A stretch of DNA of 57,729 nt, taken from positions 1 to 57,729 of the forward strand of contig NZ_JABBNB010000040.1 in assembly GCF_012933505.1 (NCBI RefSeq), written 5' to 3'. The stretch's first letter is position 1. Every line of letters begins with the position of its first letter. A model generated the notes under the pieces. That model was not told the origin of the DNA. It worked only from the letters and a program-made list of their open reading frames with translations, and ran no database searches. Source of the DNA: Gordonia asplenii. Lineage in GTDB: Bacteria; Actinomycetota; Actinomycetes; Mycobacteriales; Mycobacteriaceae. Below, piece by piece: positions 42,659-50,183 of this stretch. Made by a program: the position numbers and the translations under genes.

Positions 42659-43243
42659 TCACGCCCGCCTTCTGGTGAACTCCGGCACTGTCGTACTCAG
42701 CAGTCGTGGATCCGGCGCTCCACCGGTCATCGACAACACACCCTTCAGAACCCGACCGAGCGTCAGCAGCCCCTTGAGGCTTCGCTTGTCGATGCCCGCC
42801 AGAAGTTGCTTGAGAATGGTCAGCTGGTCGAAGTAGATGCGCTCAGCAACGAGATTCTCATCGGCGTCGAACACGAAGTACGCGGTCATGCGGGTGCGGT
42901 GAGTTGATCCAGTGGCCGGAATGACCCCGCCGAGCGGGCCGAGATGTGTTCCGAGAAGCCAGAATTCGACGATGACAGCGTCCACGCTATGGCGGAACTC
43001 GATGATCTCGTGATCCTGGTCGGGAAAGGCGACGCGGGTGTCGTCGTAGTACTTGCGGACTTCGACGTCGCCGTCGTGCACGACCATCTGTGCGACCAGT
43101 TCGTAGTGCGGATGCGGGAAGGTCGACAGGGTCGCATCCCAGTCCTGCACGACCTCGTCGTGGAAATGGTCGAGCACCAGCTTCTCGCGCGCTCGAAGTA
43201 CGTCCGCGGACGGAAGCGTGAAACGGTCGCGTGTGGTGGCCAC
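42659..43243 (-). CDS. SnoaL-like / NTF2-fold protein
   Basis: A 194-residue protein with a SnoaL-like NTF2 fold (HDGDVEVRKYYDDTRVAFPDQDHEIIEFRHSVDAVIVEFWLLGTHLGPLGG, quoted in overlapping parts of the core: YYDDTRVAFPDQ, VIVEFWLLGTH, RTRMTAYFVFDADENL). Members act as polyketide cyclases, isomerases or unknown enzymes. The start is a GTG (43243) with AAGGAG eight bases upstream. It diverges from a TetR gene, and the region between carries two near-identical palindromes, so it is very likely the target of that regulator. Confidence 0.75.
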   Translation of the reverse strand: MATTRDRFTLPSADVLRAREKLVLDHFHDEVVQDWDATLSTFPHPHYELVAQMVVHDGDVEVRKYYDDTRVAFPDQDHEIIEFRHSVDAVIVEFWLLGTHLGPLGGVIPATGSTHRTRMTAYFVFDADENLVAERIYFDQLTILKQLLAGIDKRSLKGLLTLGRVLKGVLSMTGGAPDPRLLSTTVPEFTRRRA

Positions 43244-43265
43244 GTTCGAACTCCTTGCGCCTTTT

Positions 43266-43314
43266 ACCCACAGTGTGGGTTATAAATGACACGAGTATTA
43301 CCCACGTTGTGGGT
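43266..43314. promoter_or_regulatory. Two TetR-type operators, ACCCACA-N-TGTGGGT
   Basis: ACCCACAGTGTGGGT (43266-43280) is a perfect 7-1-7 palindrome, and ACCCACGTTGTGGGT (43300-43314) has one mismatch. They are 34 bp apart centre to centre, about three helical turns, in the divergent promoter region of the SnoaL-like and TetR genes. Confidence 0.85.
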
Positions 43315-43341
43315 TTTTGCAAGAGCAGGCATGATCGACGC

Positions 43342-44040
43342 ATGACATCCGCATCGCGGACCCGCCGCGGCCGCCCGCCCCGAGGCACGACCGCCCTGTC
43401 GCGAGAATCGATCGTCGAAGCCGCGCTGACCCTGATCGACGACGACGGTATCGCGACCGTCAGCATGCGTTCGGTCGCCCGACGACTCGGCGTCGACGCG
43501 AAAAGCCTGTACAACCACGTCCCCGACAAGGACGGACTGCTCGACGCCGTCGCCGAGTCTCTGCTCGGCGCAATGCGATTGCCGCAACCGACGGGCGACC
43601 TGCGCGCGGATCTCGTCGCGATCGGGCACGCGTTCCGGGAGGCCGCACTCAGACATCCGCGGGCCGCGCCGCTGGTGCTCACGCGACAACTCGAGTCGAA
43701 TCGAGGACTCGCCCCGATCGAGGCAACGCTCGCGGTCCTCCTCGACGCCGGATTCCCACCCGACGAGGCCGTGCACATCCTGCGGGCGACGATCGCCACG
43801 CTCATCGGCACACTGCTACGCGAGGTCGATGCCGGTCCGACGGTCGGTTCGGCCGACGCCGGCCACGTCGCGGCCCGCACCGCGTCGCTCACCTCAGCCG
43901 GGTTTCCCCGGATCGCCGCGGCGGCGCCCGCACTGGCTCATCTCGACGCCGACGCCGAGTTCGCCTTCACCCTCGACCTTGCACTCGACGCGATCACGGC
44001 GCGCCTCGACGCGGGCGGCCACCCACACTCCGCCGGTTGA
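43342..44040 (+). CDS. TetR-family regulator with repeat-derived C-terminus
   Basis: A 232-residue TetR regulator with the HTH at about 18-63 (ALSRESIVEAALTLIDDDGIATVSMRSVARRLGVDAKSLYNHV, seen as SMRSVARRLG and SLYNHVPDKDGLLD) and a C-terminal domain of the TetR_C_1 type. The last codons (GHPHSAG-stop) are encoded by the dispersed repeat: GGCCACCCACACTCCGCCGG recurs inside the repeat block at about 44506-44526. It presumably binds the two palindromes upstream and controls itself and the SnoaL-like gene. Confidence 0.88.
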   Translation: MTSASRTRRGRPPRGTTALSRESIVEAALTLIDDDGIATVSMRSVARRLGVDAKSLYNHVPDKDGLLDAVAESLLGAMRLPQPTGDLRADLVAIGHAFREAALRHPRAAPLVLTRQLESNRGLAPIEATLAVLLDAGFPPDEAVHILRATIATLIGTLLREVDAGPTVGSADAGHVAARTASLTSAGFPRIAAAAPALAHLDADAEFAFTLDLALDAITARLDAGGHPHSAG

Positions 44041-44825
44041 GCCGGACCGAAGCGCAAGCGAAGGCCACCCAACCCGCCGGTTGAGCCAGGCCGAAGCGCC
44101 AGCGGAGGCCCTCCACCCCGCTGGTTGAGCCCACCCATCCCGCCGGTTGAGCCAGGCCGAAGCGCTTACAGCTAGCGAAGGCCCTCCACTCCGCCGGTTG
44201 AGCCGGGCCGAAGCGCTAGCGAAGGCCCGTGTCGAAACCACGCAACCCGACGATGCCAACGCACCAAACTCGAAGCGACAGTTGATAACTCATCTTCGCC
44301 ACGGTTTCGACACGGGCGCGTCTCGCTGCGCTCGTCGGGCCCGGCTCAACCAGCGAGGATGCACCGTGGTTTCGACACGCTCGTCGCTAACGCTCCTCAC
44401 GGCTCAACCAGCGGGGGGCCTGCCGTCGACGGATCCAGGTTGAGCCGCCGAAGCGCAAGCGAAGGCCGTCCACCCCGCTGGTTGAGCCAGGCCGAAGCGC
44501 AAGCGAAGGCCACCCACACTCCGCCGGTTGAGCCGGGCCGAAGCGCTAGCGAAGGCCCGTGTCGAAACCACGCAACCCGACGATGCCAACGCACCAAACA
44601 CATAGCGACAGTTGATAACTCGTCTCGCCATGGTTTCGACACGGGCGCGTCTCGCTGCGCTCGTCGGGCCCGGCTCAACCAGCGGGGGAGGCGCGTCTCG
44701 CTGCGCTCGTCGGGCCCGGCTCAACCAGCGAGGGAGGCGCGTCTCGCTGCGCTCGTCGGGCCCGGCTCAACCAGCGAGGGGGATGCGACTCGCTGCGCTC
44801 GCTCAATCAGCAGACCGCTGCGCCC
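44016..44825. repeat. Dense repeat block, more than ten copies with internal duplication
   Basis: Head-to-tail and inverted copies of GGTTGAGCC...GAAGGCC and GGTTTCGAC...GGCTCAACC fill this stretch. A 168-bp segment at 44188-44355 is repeated at 44518-44684, including non-repeat sequence (CGCAACCCGACGATGCCAAC). Three 46-bp tandem units start at 44644, 44690 and 44736, with a degenerate fourth near 44782. No gene is credible here; the open frames on both strands are repeat translations. Confidence 0.85.
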
Positions 44826-44901
44826 GCTCAATCAGCAGACTGGAGCTGTCGCTGAAATCAGCGGGAGAACCTCTTAGCCACGGGGCCGACGGCCCGGCAC
44901 C
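44826..44901. other. Short gap after the repeat block
   Basis: No gene or hairpin recognised between the repeat block and the end of the carboxymuconolactone-decarboxylase-like gene. Confidence 0.5.
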
Positions 44902-45447
44902 TCAGGCCCGACGCGGCTCCGGCAGGGCACATGCCGCACCGTCCGACATTCCGGTCGGGCGCACACCCAACCCCTGGTTCAGTCGAGCCCGCTGGTTCTC
45001 CCACGCGACGGCCGCGGCCAGTTCGGCGACTTGCCCCTTGCTGAAGTGCACCAGCAGTTCCGACCTGATCGGTTCGATGTCGACGGCCGGTGTCACCGTC
45101 AGTGCTTCGGCGAACGAGATCACCAACTTCTCGATGTCGTCATATGCGTCGCTGTCGGCGTACACCGGGAGATCACGGATCTGCCGCTCGCTGATTCCCG
45201 CGGTGCGGGCCAGCGCCGATCCGATGTCGAGGCAGAATTCGCAGTTGATCAGCCCGGCCGTCTTCAGTTCGGCCAGCTCTTTGAGCCGCGGATCCATCCG
45301 ATTGCTGAACATCAGCGCGAACTCGTAGAACCCCGTCATGACCAGGATCAACGGGCGGCGGATCAACCAGCCGTACAGGTCGACGCGATTTCGCTTGGCT
45401 TGCGCGAAGACCGTCACGTAGGCCCTGATCCGATGCGCTGCTCTCAT
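44902..45447 (-). CDS. Carboxymuconolactone decarboxylase (CMD/AhpD-like) family protein
   Basis: A 181-residue AhpD/CMD-fold protein. The catalytic region is RLKELAELKTAGLINCEFCLDIGSALARTAG, containing the CxxC pair; the His that follows in AhpD-type motifs is not in its usual place (IGS). It may act as a peroxidase-like or thiol-disulfide protein, or be a fold relative without that activity. The ATG follows GGAG by five bases. It is the third gene of an operon with an ECF sigma factor and a membrane protein. Confidence 0.85.
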   Translation of the reverse strand: MRAAHRIRAYVTVFAQAKRNRVDLYGWLIRRPLILVMTGFYEFALMFSNRMDPRLKELAELKTAGLINCEFCLDIGSALARTAGISERQIRDLPVYADSDAYDDIEKLVISFAEALTVTPAVDIEPIRSELLVHFSKGQVAELAAAVAWENQRARLNQGLGVRPTGMSDGAACALPEPRRA

Positions 45448-45481
45448 GACTTCTCCTTCAGTCGAGTCCACCACGATGGGT

Positions 45482-46066
45482 TCACATGTCGTCTTCGGCA
45501 CCTTCGACTCGGCTGTAACGCCACGCGACCCCAAATGTGACGAGCACCACAATCGCGGCGATGCCCTCGCTGAAATGAAGCACCGCGCCCCACGCGAATT
45601 CGGTAGCCTCCGGTACCCCGTGCGCGCCCAACGCGAGCCCCAGCGGCACACCGGCGACGATCCCCAGCGGTAACCAGCGTCGTCGCGTCGCCGACGCTAG
45701 AACGGCGATGCCGACCGCGATGAACGCCAGCGCGCCTTCGAACGCCATGTGCTCGCCGTACGGCTCACCGAGATGCCGCGAAATCCATTGGCCGAGAATC
45801 AAAATGCTGACACCCTGCCAGCAGATCAACAGCCCGAGCAGCACCGCCGCCACCTGGGCCGCCCGCCACCACCTGGCCCGACGTACCCCGATGCCGCGCT
45901 CGATGCGGCGGTAGAGATTCGACGGCGGGTCGACGCTCATCGCGTTGGACAACCACCGCAACTGCGGATCCGCCGATTCCCCATCGCGCATCGCGGCGAT
46001 CTCGGCGTCGAGCGCGTCGGCAGCCGCCTGCGCGGCGTCGTCGGGTACATCACGACTGATGCTCAT
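45482..46066 (-). CDS. Four-helix membrane protein, candidate anti-sigma factor
   Basis: A 194-residue protein with a cytoplasmic N-terminal region (about 1-65, helical, acidic) and four transmembrane helices (about 70-92, 108-127, 132-150 and 160-182). It overlaps the upstream ECF sigma gene by 17 bp, the usual layout of sigma/anti-sigma pairs. No zinc-binding HxxxCxxC motif is present, so if it is an anti-sigma it is not of the ZAS type. I recognise no known family. Confidence 0.65.
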   Translation of the reverse strand: MSISRDVPDDAAQAAADALDAEIAAMRDGESADPQLRWLSNAMSVDPPSNLYRRIERGIGVRRARWWRAAQVAAVLLGLLICWQGVSILILGQWISRHLGEPYGEHMAFEGALAFIAVGIAVLASATRRRWLPLGIVAGVPLGLALGAHGVPEATEFAWGAVLHFSEGIAAIVVLVTFGVAWRYSRVEGAEDDM

Positions 46067-46559
46067 CGCTCATCACCTCCCTGAGTTTGCCGACGCCCCG
46101 GTACACCAGCATCCGCGCCGCGGGAGCCGAAATCCCCATCGCCGCACCGATCTCCTCCGACGACAATTGCGAACCGAACCTCAGTGCGACCGCTTCGCGC
46201 TCCCGCGGAGTGAGCACCGACAGATGCCGTCGGAGAACGTCGGAGTCGGCGTGGCGCAACGCCATCGACTCGGGATCGGCGGTGTCGTCGACGTCGCCGG
46301 ACTCCCCGACGTCGTCGGTCGGTAATTCCCGTACGCGGCCGGCCCACCAATCGGCGACGACGTGGTGCGCGATGCCCGTCAACCACCCGCCGACGCTGCC
46401 ACGCGCCGGATCGAAGCGTTTCCACGACCTCATCGCCCGGACGAATACCTCGCTCGTGACATCCTCCGCGTCCGCGTCGCTGGGCACACGAGCACGCACG
46501 TAACGCCAGACGGGCGCGACGTGCTCGCGGTAGACGGCGTCGAACTTTCCCGTCGCCAT
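46050..46559 (-). CDS. ECF-type RNA polymerase sigma factor
   Basis: A 169-residue sigma factor. Sigma region 2 (about 5-75) has FDAVYREHVAPVWRYVRARV and AEDVTSEVFVRAMRSW. Region 4 (about 108-160) has LSVLTPREREAVALRFGSQLSSEEIGAAMGISAPAARMLVYRG, seen as the segments TPREREAVALRF and IGAAMGISAPAARMLVYRG. It is small and lacks the SnoaL-like tail of ECF41. It heads an operon with a membrane protein and a CMD-family protein, which suggests an envelope or oxidative stress response. No promoter with its own consensus was assigned. Confidence 0.92.
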   Translation of the reverse strand: MATGKFDAVYREHVAPVWRYVRARVPSDADAEDVTSEVFVRAMRSWKRFDPARGSVGGWLTGIAHHVVADWWAGRVRELPTDDVGESGDVDDTADPESMALRHADSDVLRRHLSVLTPREREAVALRFGSQLSSEEIGAAMGISAPAARMLVYRGVGKLREVMSDEHQS

Positions 46560-46648
46560 CTCACCTACCTTCGGCGGATCGGGCCGCTGCGTAACGATTC
46601 ACGCGCGGCGGTTGTGGCGGGTCGTCGATCGGTGCACGTCGTCTGACA

Positions 46649-48217
46649 TTACTTCGTGACGGTACCCACCCACTCGATGAATGCCGCGGCGTCGTCGTTG
46701 GCGCCGTGCCCCTGATCCCAGTACATGCGGTGGTTCACCTCGTCGCCGAGCCCGGCAGCGGCGGCCGCGATATTGCTGGACACCGTCAACGATGTGTCAG
46801 AGTCCTTGGTGCCCAACCGAATCCACCACTTCCGGCATCGTTGCGAGTTGGCGGTGCGAAGGTGATACATCGGGTTCATCAGGTTGAGGAGATCGGGGAT
46901 GTCGGCATCGACGGCCTTGCTGCCCGACGTCGAGCGCGCCGCGCTGTAAGCGGTGAAATGTCGCGCCTTCGTGGTGCCCCTGCCGAACAGATTGTTCTCG
47001 CCCGCCGACAGGTCGAAGGCGTCGAACGCGGGCAGCGACTTCTTGCGTGCCCCGACGTGATCGACATAGCCATCCCAGTCGAAGAAGGCCGTACCCGCGG
47101 CGAAATCGATGAACGGATTCTTGGCGAGATAGGCAGAGCGCGCCGCGGCCGACATCGCGGTGAGGAACCGCGTAGCCGAAGGTCGAAGGTAGGTGGTGAG
47201 CAGATAGTCGGTGTAGTTGTCGGCGGTCAGCGGGCCGTAACCGTTGCGCCCCGTCAATTTCAACGACTGCTGGTACGTCACGAACTTGTCGCGCAACTGG
47301 GCGGAGAGCTTCTGGTCGGCGAGCTTGCCCGTTCCCGCAATGGAATTGGTACCCCAATTCCATTCGTAAGCGCCGTCGGCGTTCTCCAGATCGGCGATCG
47401 GGCACCAACAACCTGCCGCGAAGATCGCGTCGCTCGCCGACGCCGCGCCCAGGTCACGCAGATAGGAGTCATACAGCGGACTGTCGCCCGACGCTCCGAG
47501 CAGCGCCGACAGCGCACCGCCCGCACTCGTTCCGGTCGACACCAGCCGTTCGACGTCGCCGGGCAGCCGGCCGGCGTTGGCCCGCAGGTACCGGACCGCC
47601 GCTTTCAGATCGACGATCGCGGCGGGCGCGACGCCGTAGTAGTCGCCCTTCGCGTTGACCAGCGTGCGACCGCGGACCCCGGGTTCGACCGCCACATACC
47701 CCGCCGCGACTGCCAGCTTCGCCAGGCTGACCGTCTTGCCTGCTCCGTTGAGCATCGTATTTCCGCCGGACGCCACTTCGCCCGACGGCGCAGCACTCCC
47801 CGAGGCAGCGGCTGACCCGGCGGGCACCCCGGTCATTGTCTGCTCGCCTACGCCGGTCGATCCTTTCACCGACGAAGGCATATATCCCCCAACGGAATTC
47901 GCGAGAACAATCGGCGCGTTGGCCGCGTCGACCGGTCGCCCGTCGATGCTGATCGGGACACTGACGGTGAGACTCTGATAGTCGGCGTCGACCGGATTGG
48001 CGACATAGGTGACCGGACCGTAGAACCGGTAGGTGACCGACTTGGCGCCCGACGATGTGGCAACGGTCGTCGTCTTCTCGGTGTAGGCAGTCGGATCGAA
48101 GGTCAGGCCGACGTGGGTGGGGCCGATCGGTTCGTCCGGTGTCGCACAGCCCGCCGCGACCGCAGCCACCAGCGTCGCCGCTCCACCGAGAAACGCGCGC
48201 CGGGACACGTCCTGCAT
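46649..48217 (-). CDS. Tat-exported, lipidated tannase/feruloyl-esterase-like hydrolase
   Basis: A 522-residue alpha/beta hydrolase. The signal has twin arginines (SRRAFLGG, Arg6-Arg7) and a lipobox AAGC with Cys24, so it is predicted to be Tat-exported and lipid-anchored. The nucleophile elbow GTSAGG puts Ser231 in place, and the C-terminal DQGHGANDD has the catalytic His near 504. The pattern fits subtype B tannase-like proteins. A Gly/Ser/Ala-rich insertion (about 128-158) precedes the core. I chose the ATG at 48217; an upstream in-frame start would add 17 residues before the Tat motif. Natural substrate is unknown. Confidence 0.82.
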   Translation of the reverse strand: MQDVSRRAFLGGAATLVAAVAAGCATPDEPIGPTHVGLTFDPTAYTEKTTTVATSSGAKSVTYRFYGPVTYVANPVDADYQSLTVSVPISIDGRPVDAANAPIVLANSVGGYMPSSVKGSTGVGEQTMTGVPAGSAAASGSAAPSGEVASGGNTMLNGAGKTVSLAKLAVAAGYVAVEPGVRGRTLVNAKGDYYGVAPAAIVDLKAAVRYLRANAGRLPGDVERLVSTGTSAGGALSALLGASGDSPLYDSYLRDLGAASASDAIFAAGCWCPIADLENADGAYEWNWGTNSIAGTGKLADQKLSAQLRDKFVTYQQSLKLTGRNGYGPLTADNYTDYLLTTYLRPSATRFLTAMSAAARSAYLAKNPFIDFAAGTAFFDWDGYVDHVGARKKSLPAFDAFDLSAGENNLFGRGTTKARHFTAYSAARSTSGSKAVDADIPDLLNLMNPMYHLRTANSQRCRKWWIRLGTKDSDTSLTVSSNIAAAAAGLGDEVNHRMYWDQGHGANDDAAAFIEWVGTVTK

Positions 48218-48303
48218 CGCTTCGCTCCAATCAGGTCGAGTGCACTCAATAGTCCATCTTGCTGGCAATTTCCTTCGCCGCTACCGGCGAGAATTCTGCG
48301 CGC

Positions 48304-49152
48304 TCACTGTGAGTCCAGTCGAGCACGTGCCGCATCTACCGCACTCTGGGCGGCGATCCGTTCCCGATCAGCTTGTGCCCGTTGCTTTTTCGCGGTCTCC
48401 TCGGCGAGCTTCGCGGTTCGCAGATCAGCCTCGGCAGTGCTGAGTTCACTGCGCAGTTCGTCGATGCGCTCCTGTGATTCGACGCGCCGCAGAGTCGCGT
48501 CGTCGAGCGTCTCCTCGGCCTGTTCTGCGCCGGCGGTTGCGGCGTCGAGCACCGCCTCGGCGTCGGACAGGGCTTTGCGCAGCGCTCTGCGCACCTCCGC
48601 GGCGTCGGGCTTGGGCCGCCGAGTCGTGCGCCCACCGTCGATGACGCGCAGCCCGGCGCGCCCGAACACCTCCTCGCCGCCGCTGCCGAATCCCGCGTGC
48701 TGCACAGCGGTGATGACCCTGCCGAGGCGGACCTGCTCACCGAATTCCGGGTCGGCCATCGCGGCGCCCAGCGTCTGGCCGACTTCACGAGATGCGTTCT
48801 CGCTCAACGTCTGTCCACGATCCGCGGCGAGCGAGACCGCACGTTTGGTGAGACCGCGGACCACCTGCTGGCGCTGCTTGTCCAGCGCGCGCAACTGATC
48901 CGCCGACAGCGCATGCTGCGCTTCCCGCAGAGCGTCGCCGACCTCGAGGAGCGCACCGACGTCGTCGGCGGACTCGCGCGCGAGAACGTTGAGCGCCCAG
49001 CCGACGAGGGTGGGTTTGCGCAGCAAGCCGATTTCGCGGGCCAGCTCACGCTCCCCGTCGGCGCGCGCCTGGGCGACTCGTTCTTTGCGGACCGCGACGA
49101 AGTCGGCCGGGTCGAGTGCGTACAGCTCGTCGGCCACGTCGTCGATGTCCAT
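48304..49152 (-). CDS. Coiled-coil protein of unknown function
   Basis: A 282-residue hydrophilic protein. The N-terminal 110 residues include LYALDPADFVAVRKERVAQARADGERELAREIGLLRKPTLVGWALNVLARE, seen as DPADFVAVRKERV and LLRKPTLVGWALNVLAR. The C-terminal half (about 165-282) is a long alanine-, glutamate- and arginine-rich coiled coil. I have seen this arrangement in many actinobacterial genomes as a conserved hypothetical protein; no function is known to me. The start at MDIDDVADEL was chosen over the longer frame. It lies 10 bp after the SRPBCC gene on the same strand. Confidence 0.7.
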   Translation of the reverse strand: MDIDDVADELYALDPADFVAVRKERVAQARADGERELAREIGLLRKPTLVGWALNVLARESADDVGALLEVGDALREAQHALSADQLRALDKQRQQVVRGLTKRAVSLAADRGQTLSENASREVGQTLGAAMADPEFGEQVRLGRVITAVQHAGFGSGGEEVFGRAGLRVIDGGRTTRRPKPDAAEVRRALRKALSDAEAVLDAATAGAEQAEETLDDATLRRVESQERIDELRSELSTAEADLRTAKLAEETAKKQRAQADRERIAAQSAVDAARARLDSQ

Positions 49153-49162
49153 ACCGACCACC

Positions 49163-49588
49163 CTAGGCCGTGGCGGCGACCGCCTTCCGAATCCCACCGA
49201 TGAGTTGATTGGTCAGCGCCCGCAGACCGGCGGTGAGAACCGGTGCCGGCACCGGCAACGACGGCTCCGACTCCATGGTGTAGACGACCTTGGTACCGCC
49301 CGACGGATCGTCGGCGAACGTGACGATGCCGACGTGCCGCTTCACCGGGGCACCCTTGGCGACCTTGTACTCCATGCGTTCGCCGGGAACCAACTTGGTG
49401 ATCTCTTCGGTGATCCCGACCTTGCCGAAGCCCAGCGAGTGCTGTGCGCCCACGCCGGACTCGTCGCCCGGACGAACCAGCTTCACCTGGATCGGGAGGT
49501 ACGGGCTCACGCTCTCGCGCTCGGCGAAATGCCGGTAGACGACGTCGCGCGGGGCGTCGAAGACGGTCTCTACGGTGCTGCTGGGCAT
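49163..49588 (-). CDS. SRPBCC-family (polyketide cyclase/START-like) protein
   Basis: A 141-residue protein of the SRPBCC fold: VETVFDAPRDVVYRHFAERESVSPYLP at the start, then ITEEITKLVPGERMEYKVAKGAPVKRH and the C-terminal helix APVLTAGLRALTNQLIGGIRKAV, all typical. Such proteins bind hydrophobic ligands in a deep cavity. AAGGAG precedes the ATG by six bases. It precedes the coiled-coil gene in the same direction, and they may be one operon. No link to sterol genes is shown. Confidence 0.82.
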   Translation of the reverse strand: MPSSTVETVFDAPRDVVYRHFAERESVSPYLPIQVKLVRPGDESGVGAQHSLGFGKVGITEEITKLVPGERMEYKVAKGAPVKRHVGIVTFADDPSGGTKVVYTMESEPSLPVPAPVLTAGLRALTNQLIGGIRKAVAATA

Positions 49589-49670
49589 TGCTGACTCCTT
49601 GGCCGATTTATCTGTGACCGGAGTATACGAGTAACTCGACACCGTCGACGATGACAGCCCCGGCACAGAC

Positions 49671-49706
49671 GACTCGACCCGAACGGACATCCGTTCGGGT
49701 CGAGTC
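49671..49706. terminator. 17-bp perfect hairpin after the cyp125 operon
   Basis: GACTCGACCCGAACGGA (49671-49687) and its reverse complement (49690-49706) enclose two bases. It lies just past the ketosteroid-isomerase-like gene on the minus strand and probably ends the cyp125 operon. Confidence 0.82.
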
Positions 49707-49727
49707 AGCGACATCGAGTCTCGGCTG

Positions 49728-50183
49728 TCAGGCTTTGCGCAACGAGTTGATGGTCTTCTCCACTTCCCAGAACGCCCGCAGCGCCGACATCTTGCCGTCG
49801 GCGTCGGCACGATAGGTGAACACGCCGTGCGCTTCGGAGATGTGCCCGGCGATGTGGGTGAGGATCTTGCCGATGTAGGCGACCTCGTTGCCGCAGATCA
49901 CTTCCTCGTCGAAGACGAAGTCGATCTTCTCCGTGGTCGCAATCGTCTTGTCCCAGAAGGCCGAGATCTCCGCCAGCCCGTGATGACCCTTGCCCTCGGG
50001 ATCGAACATCGACGGGCCGACCGGGTCTTCGACGCTGCCGTCGGCCGCGAAGTTGTCCAGCCACGCCTGCTTGTCGCGGGCCGCGACGGCGTCGCGCGAA
50101 CGACGACCCGCCACCACCGCGGGGTGGTTCTCCCGGTCGATGTTGAGGTAGGCGGGAACCTCGGTCACATCACTTGACGCCAT
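49728..50183 (-). CDS. Ketosteroid-isomerase-like (NTF2-fold) protein
   Basis: A 151-residue NTF2/SnoaL-fold protein resembling M. tuberculosis Rv0760c (a steroid-isomerase-fold protein). It has WLDNFAADGSVEDPVGPSMFDPEGKGHHG, then EAHGVFTYRADADGKMSALRAFW. The segment EDPVGPS with its Asp lies where isomerase acid/base residues are found. It overlaps the end of cyp125 by 14 bp, so translation is coupled and it is under the same KstR control. It may isomerise a delta-5 steroid or bind one; activity is not shown. No KSI gene adjacent to cyp125 is known to me from M. tuberculosis. Confidence 0.82.
   Translation of the reverse strand: MASSDVTEVPAYLNIDRENHPAVVAGRRSRDAVAARDKQAWLDNFAADGSVEDPVGPSMFDPEGKGHHGLAEISAFWDKTIATTEKIDFVFDEEVICGNEVAYIGKILTHIAGHISEAHGVFTYRADADGKMSALRAFWEVEKTINSLRKA

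Noticed and set aside
44041..44880. Small proteins encoded in the repeat block on both strands
   Set aside because: All are translations of the repeat words (such as SRAEA, LNQR, FDTG) and change frame between copies.
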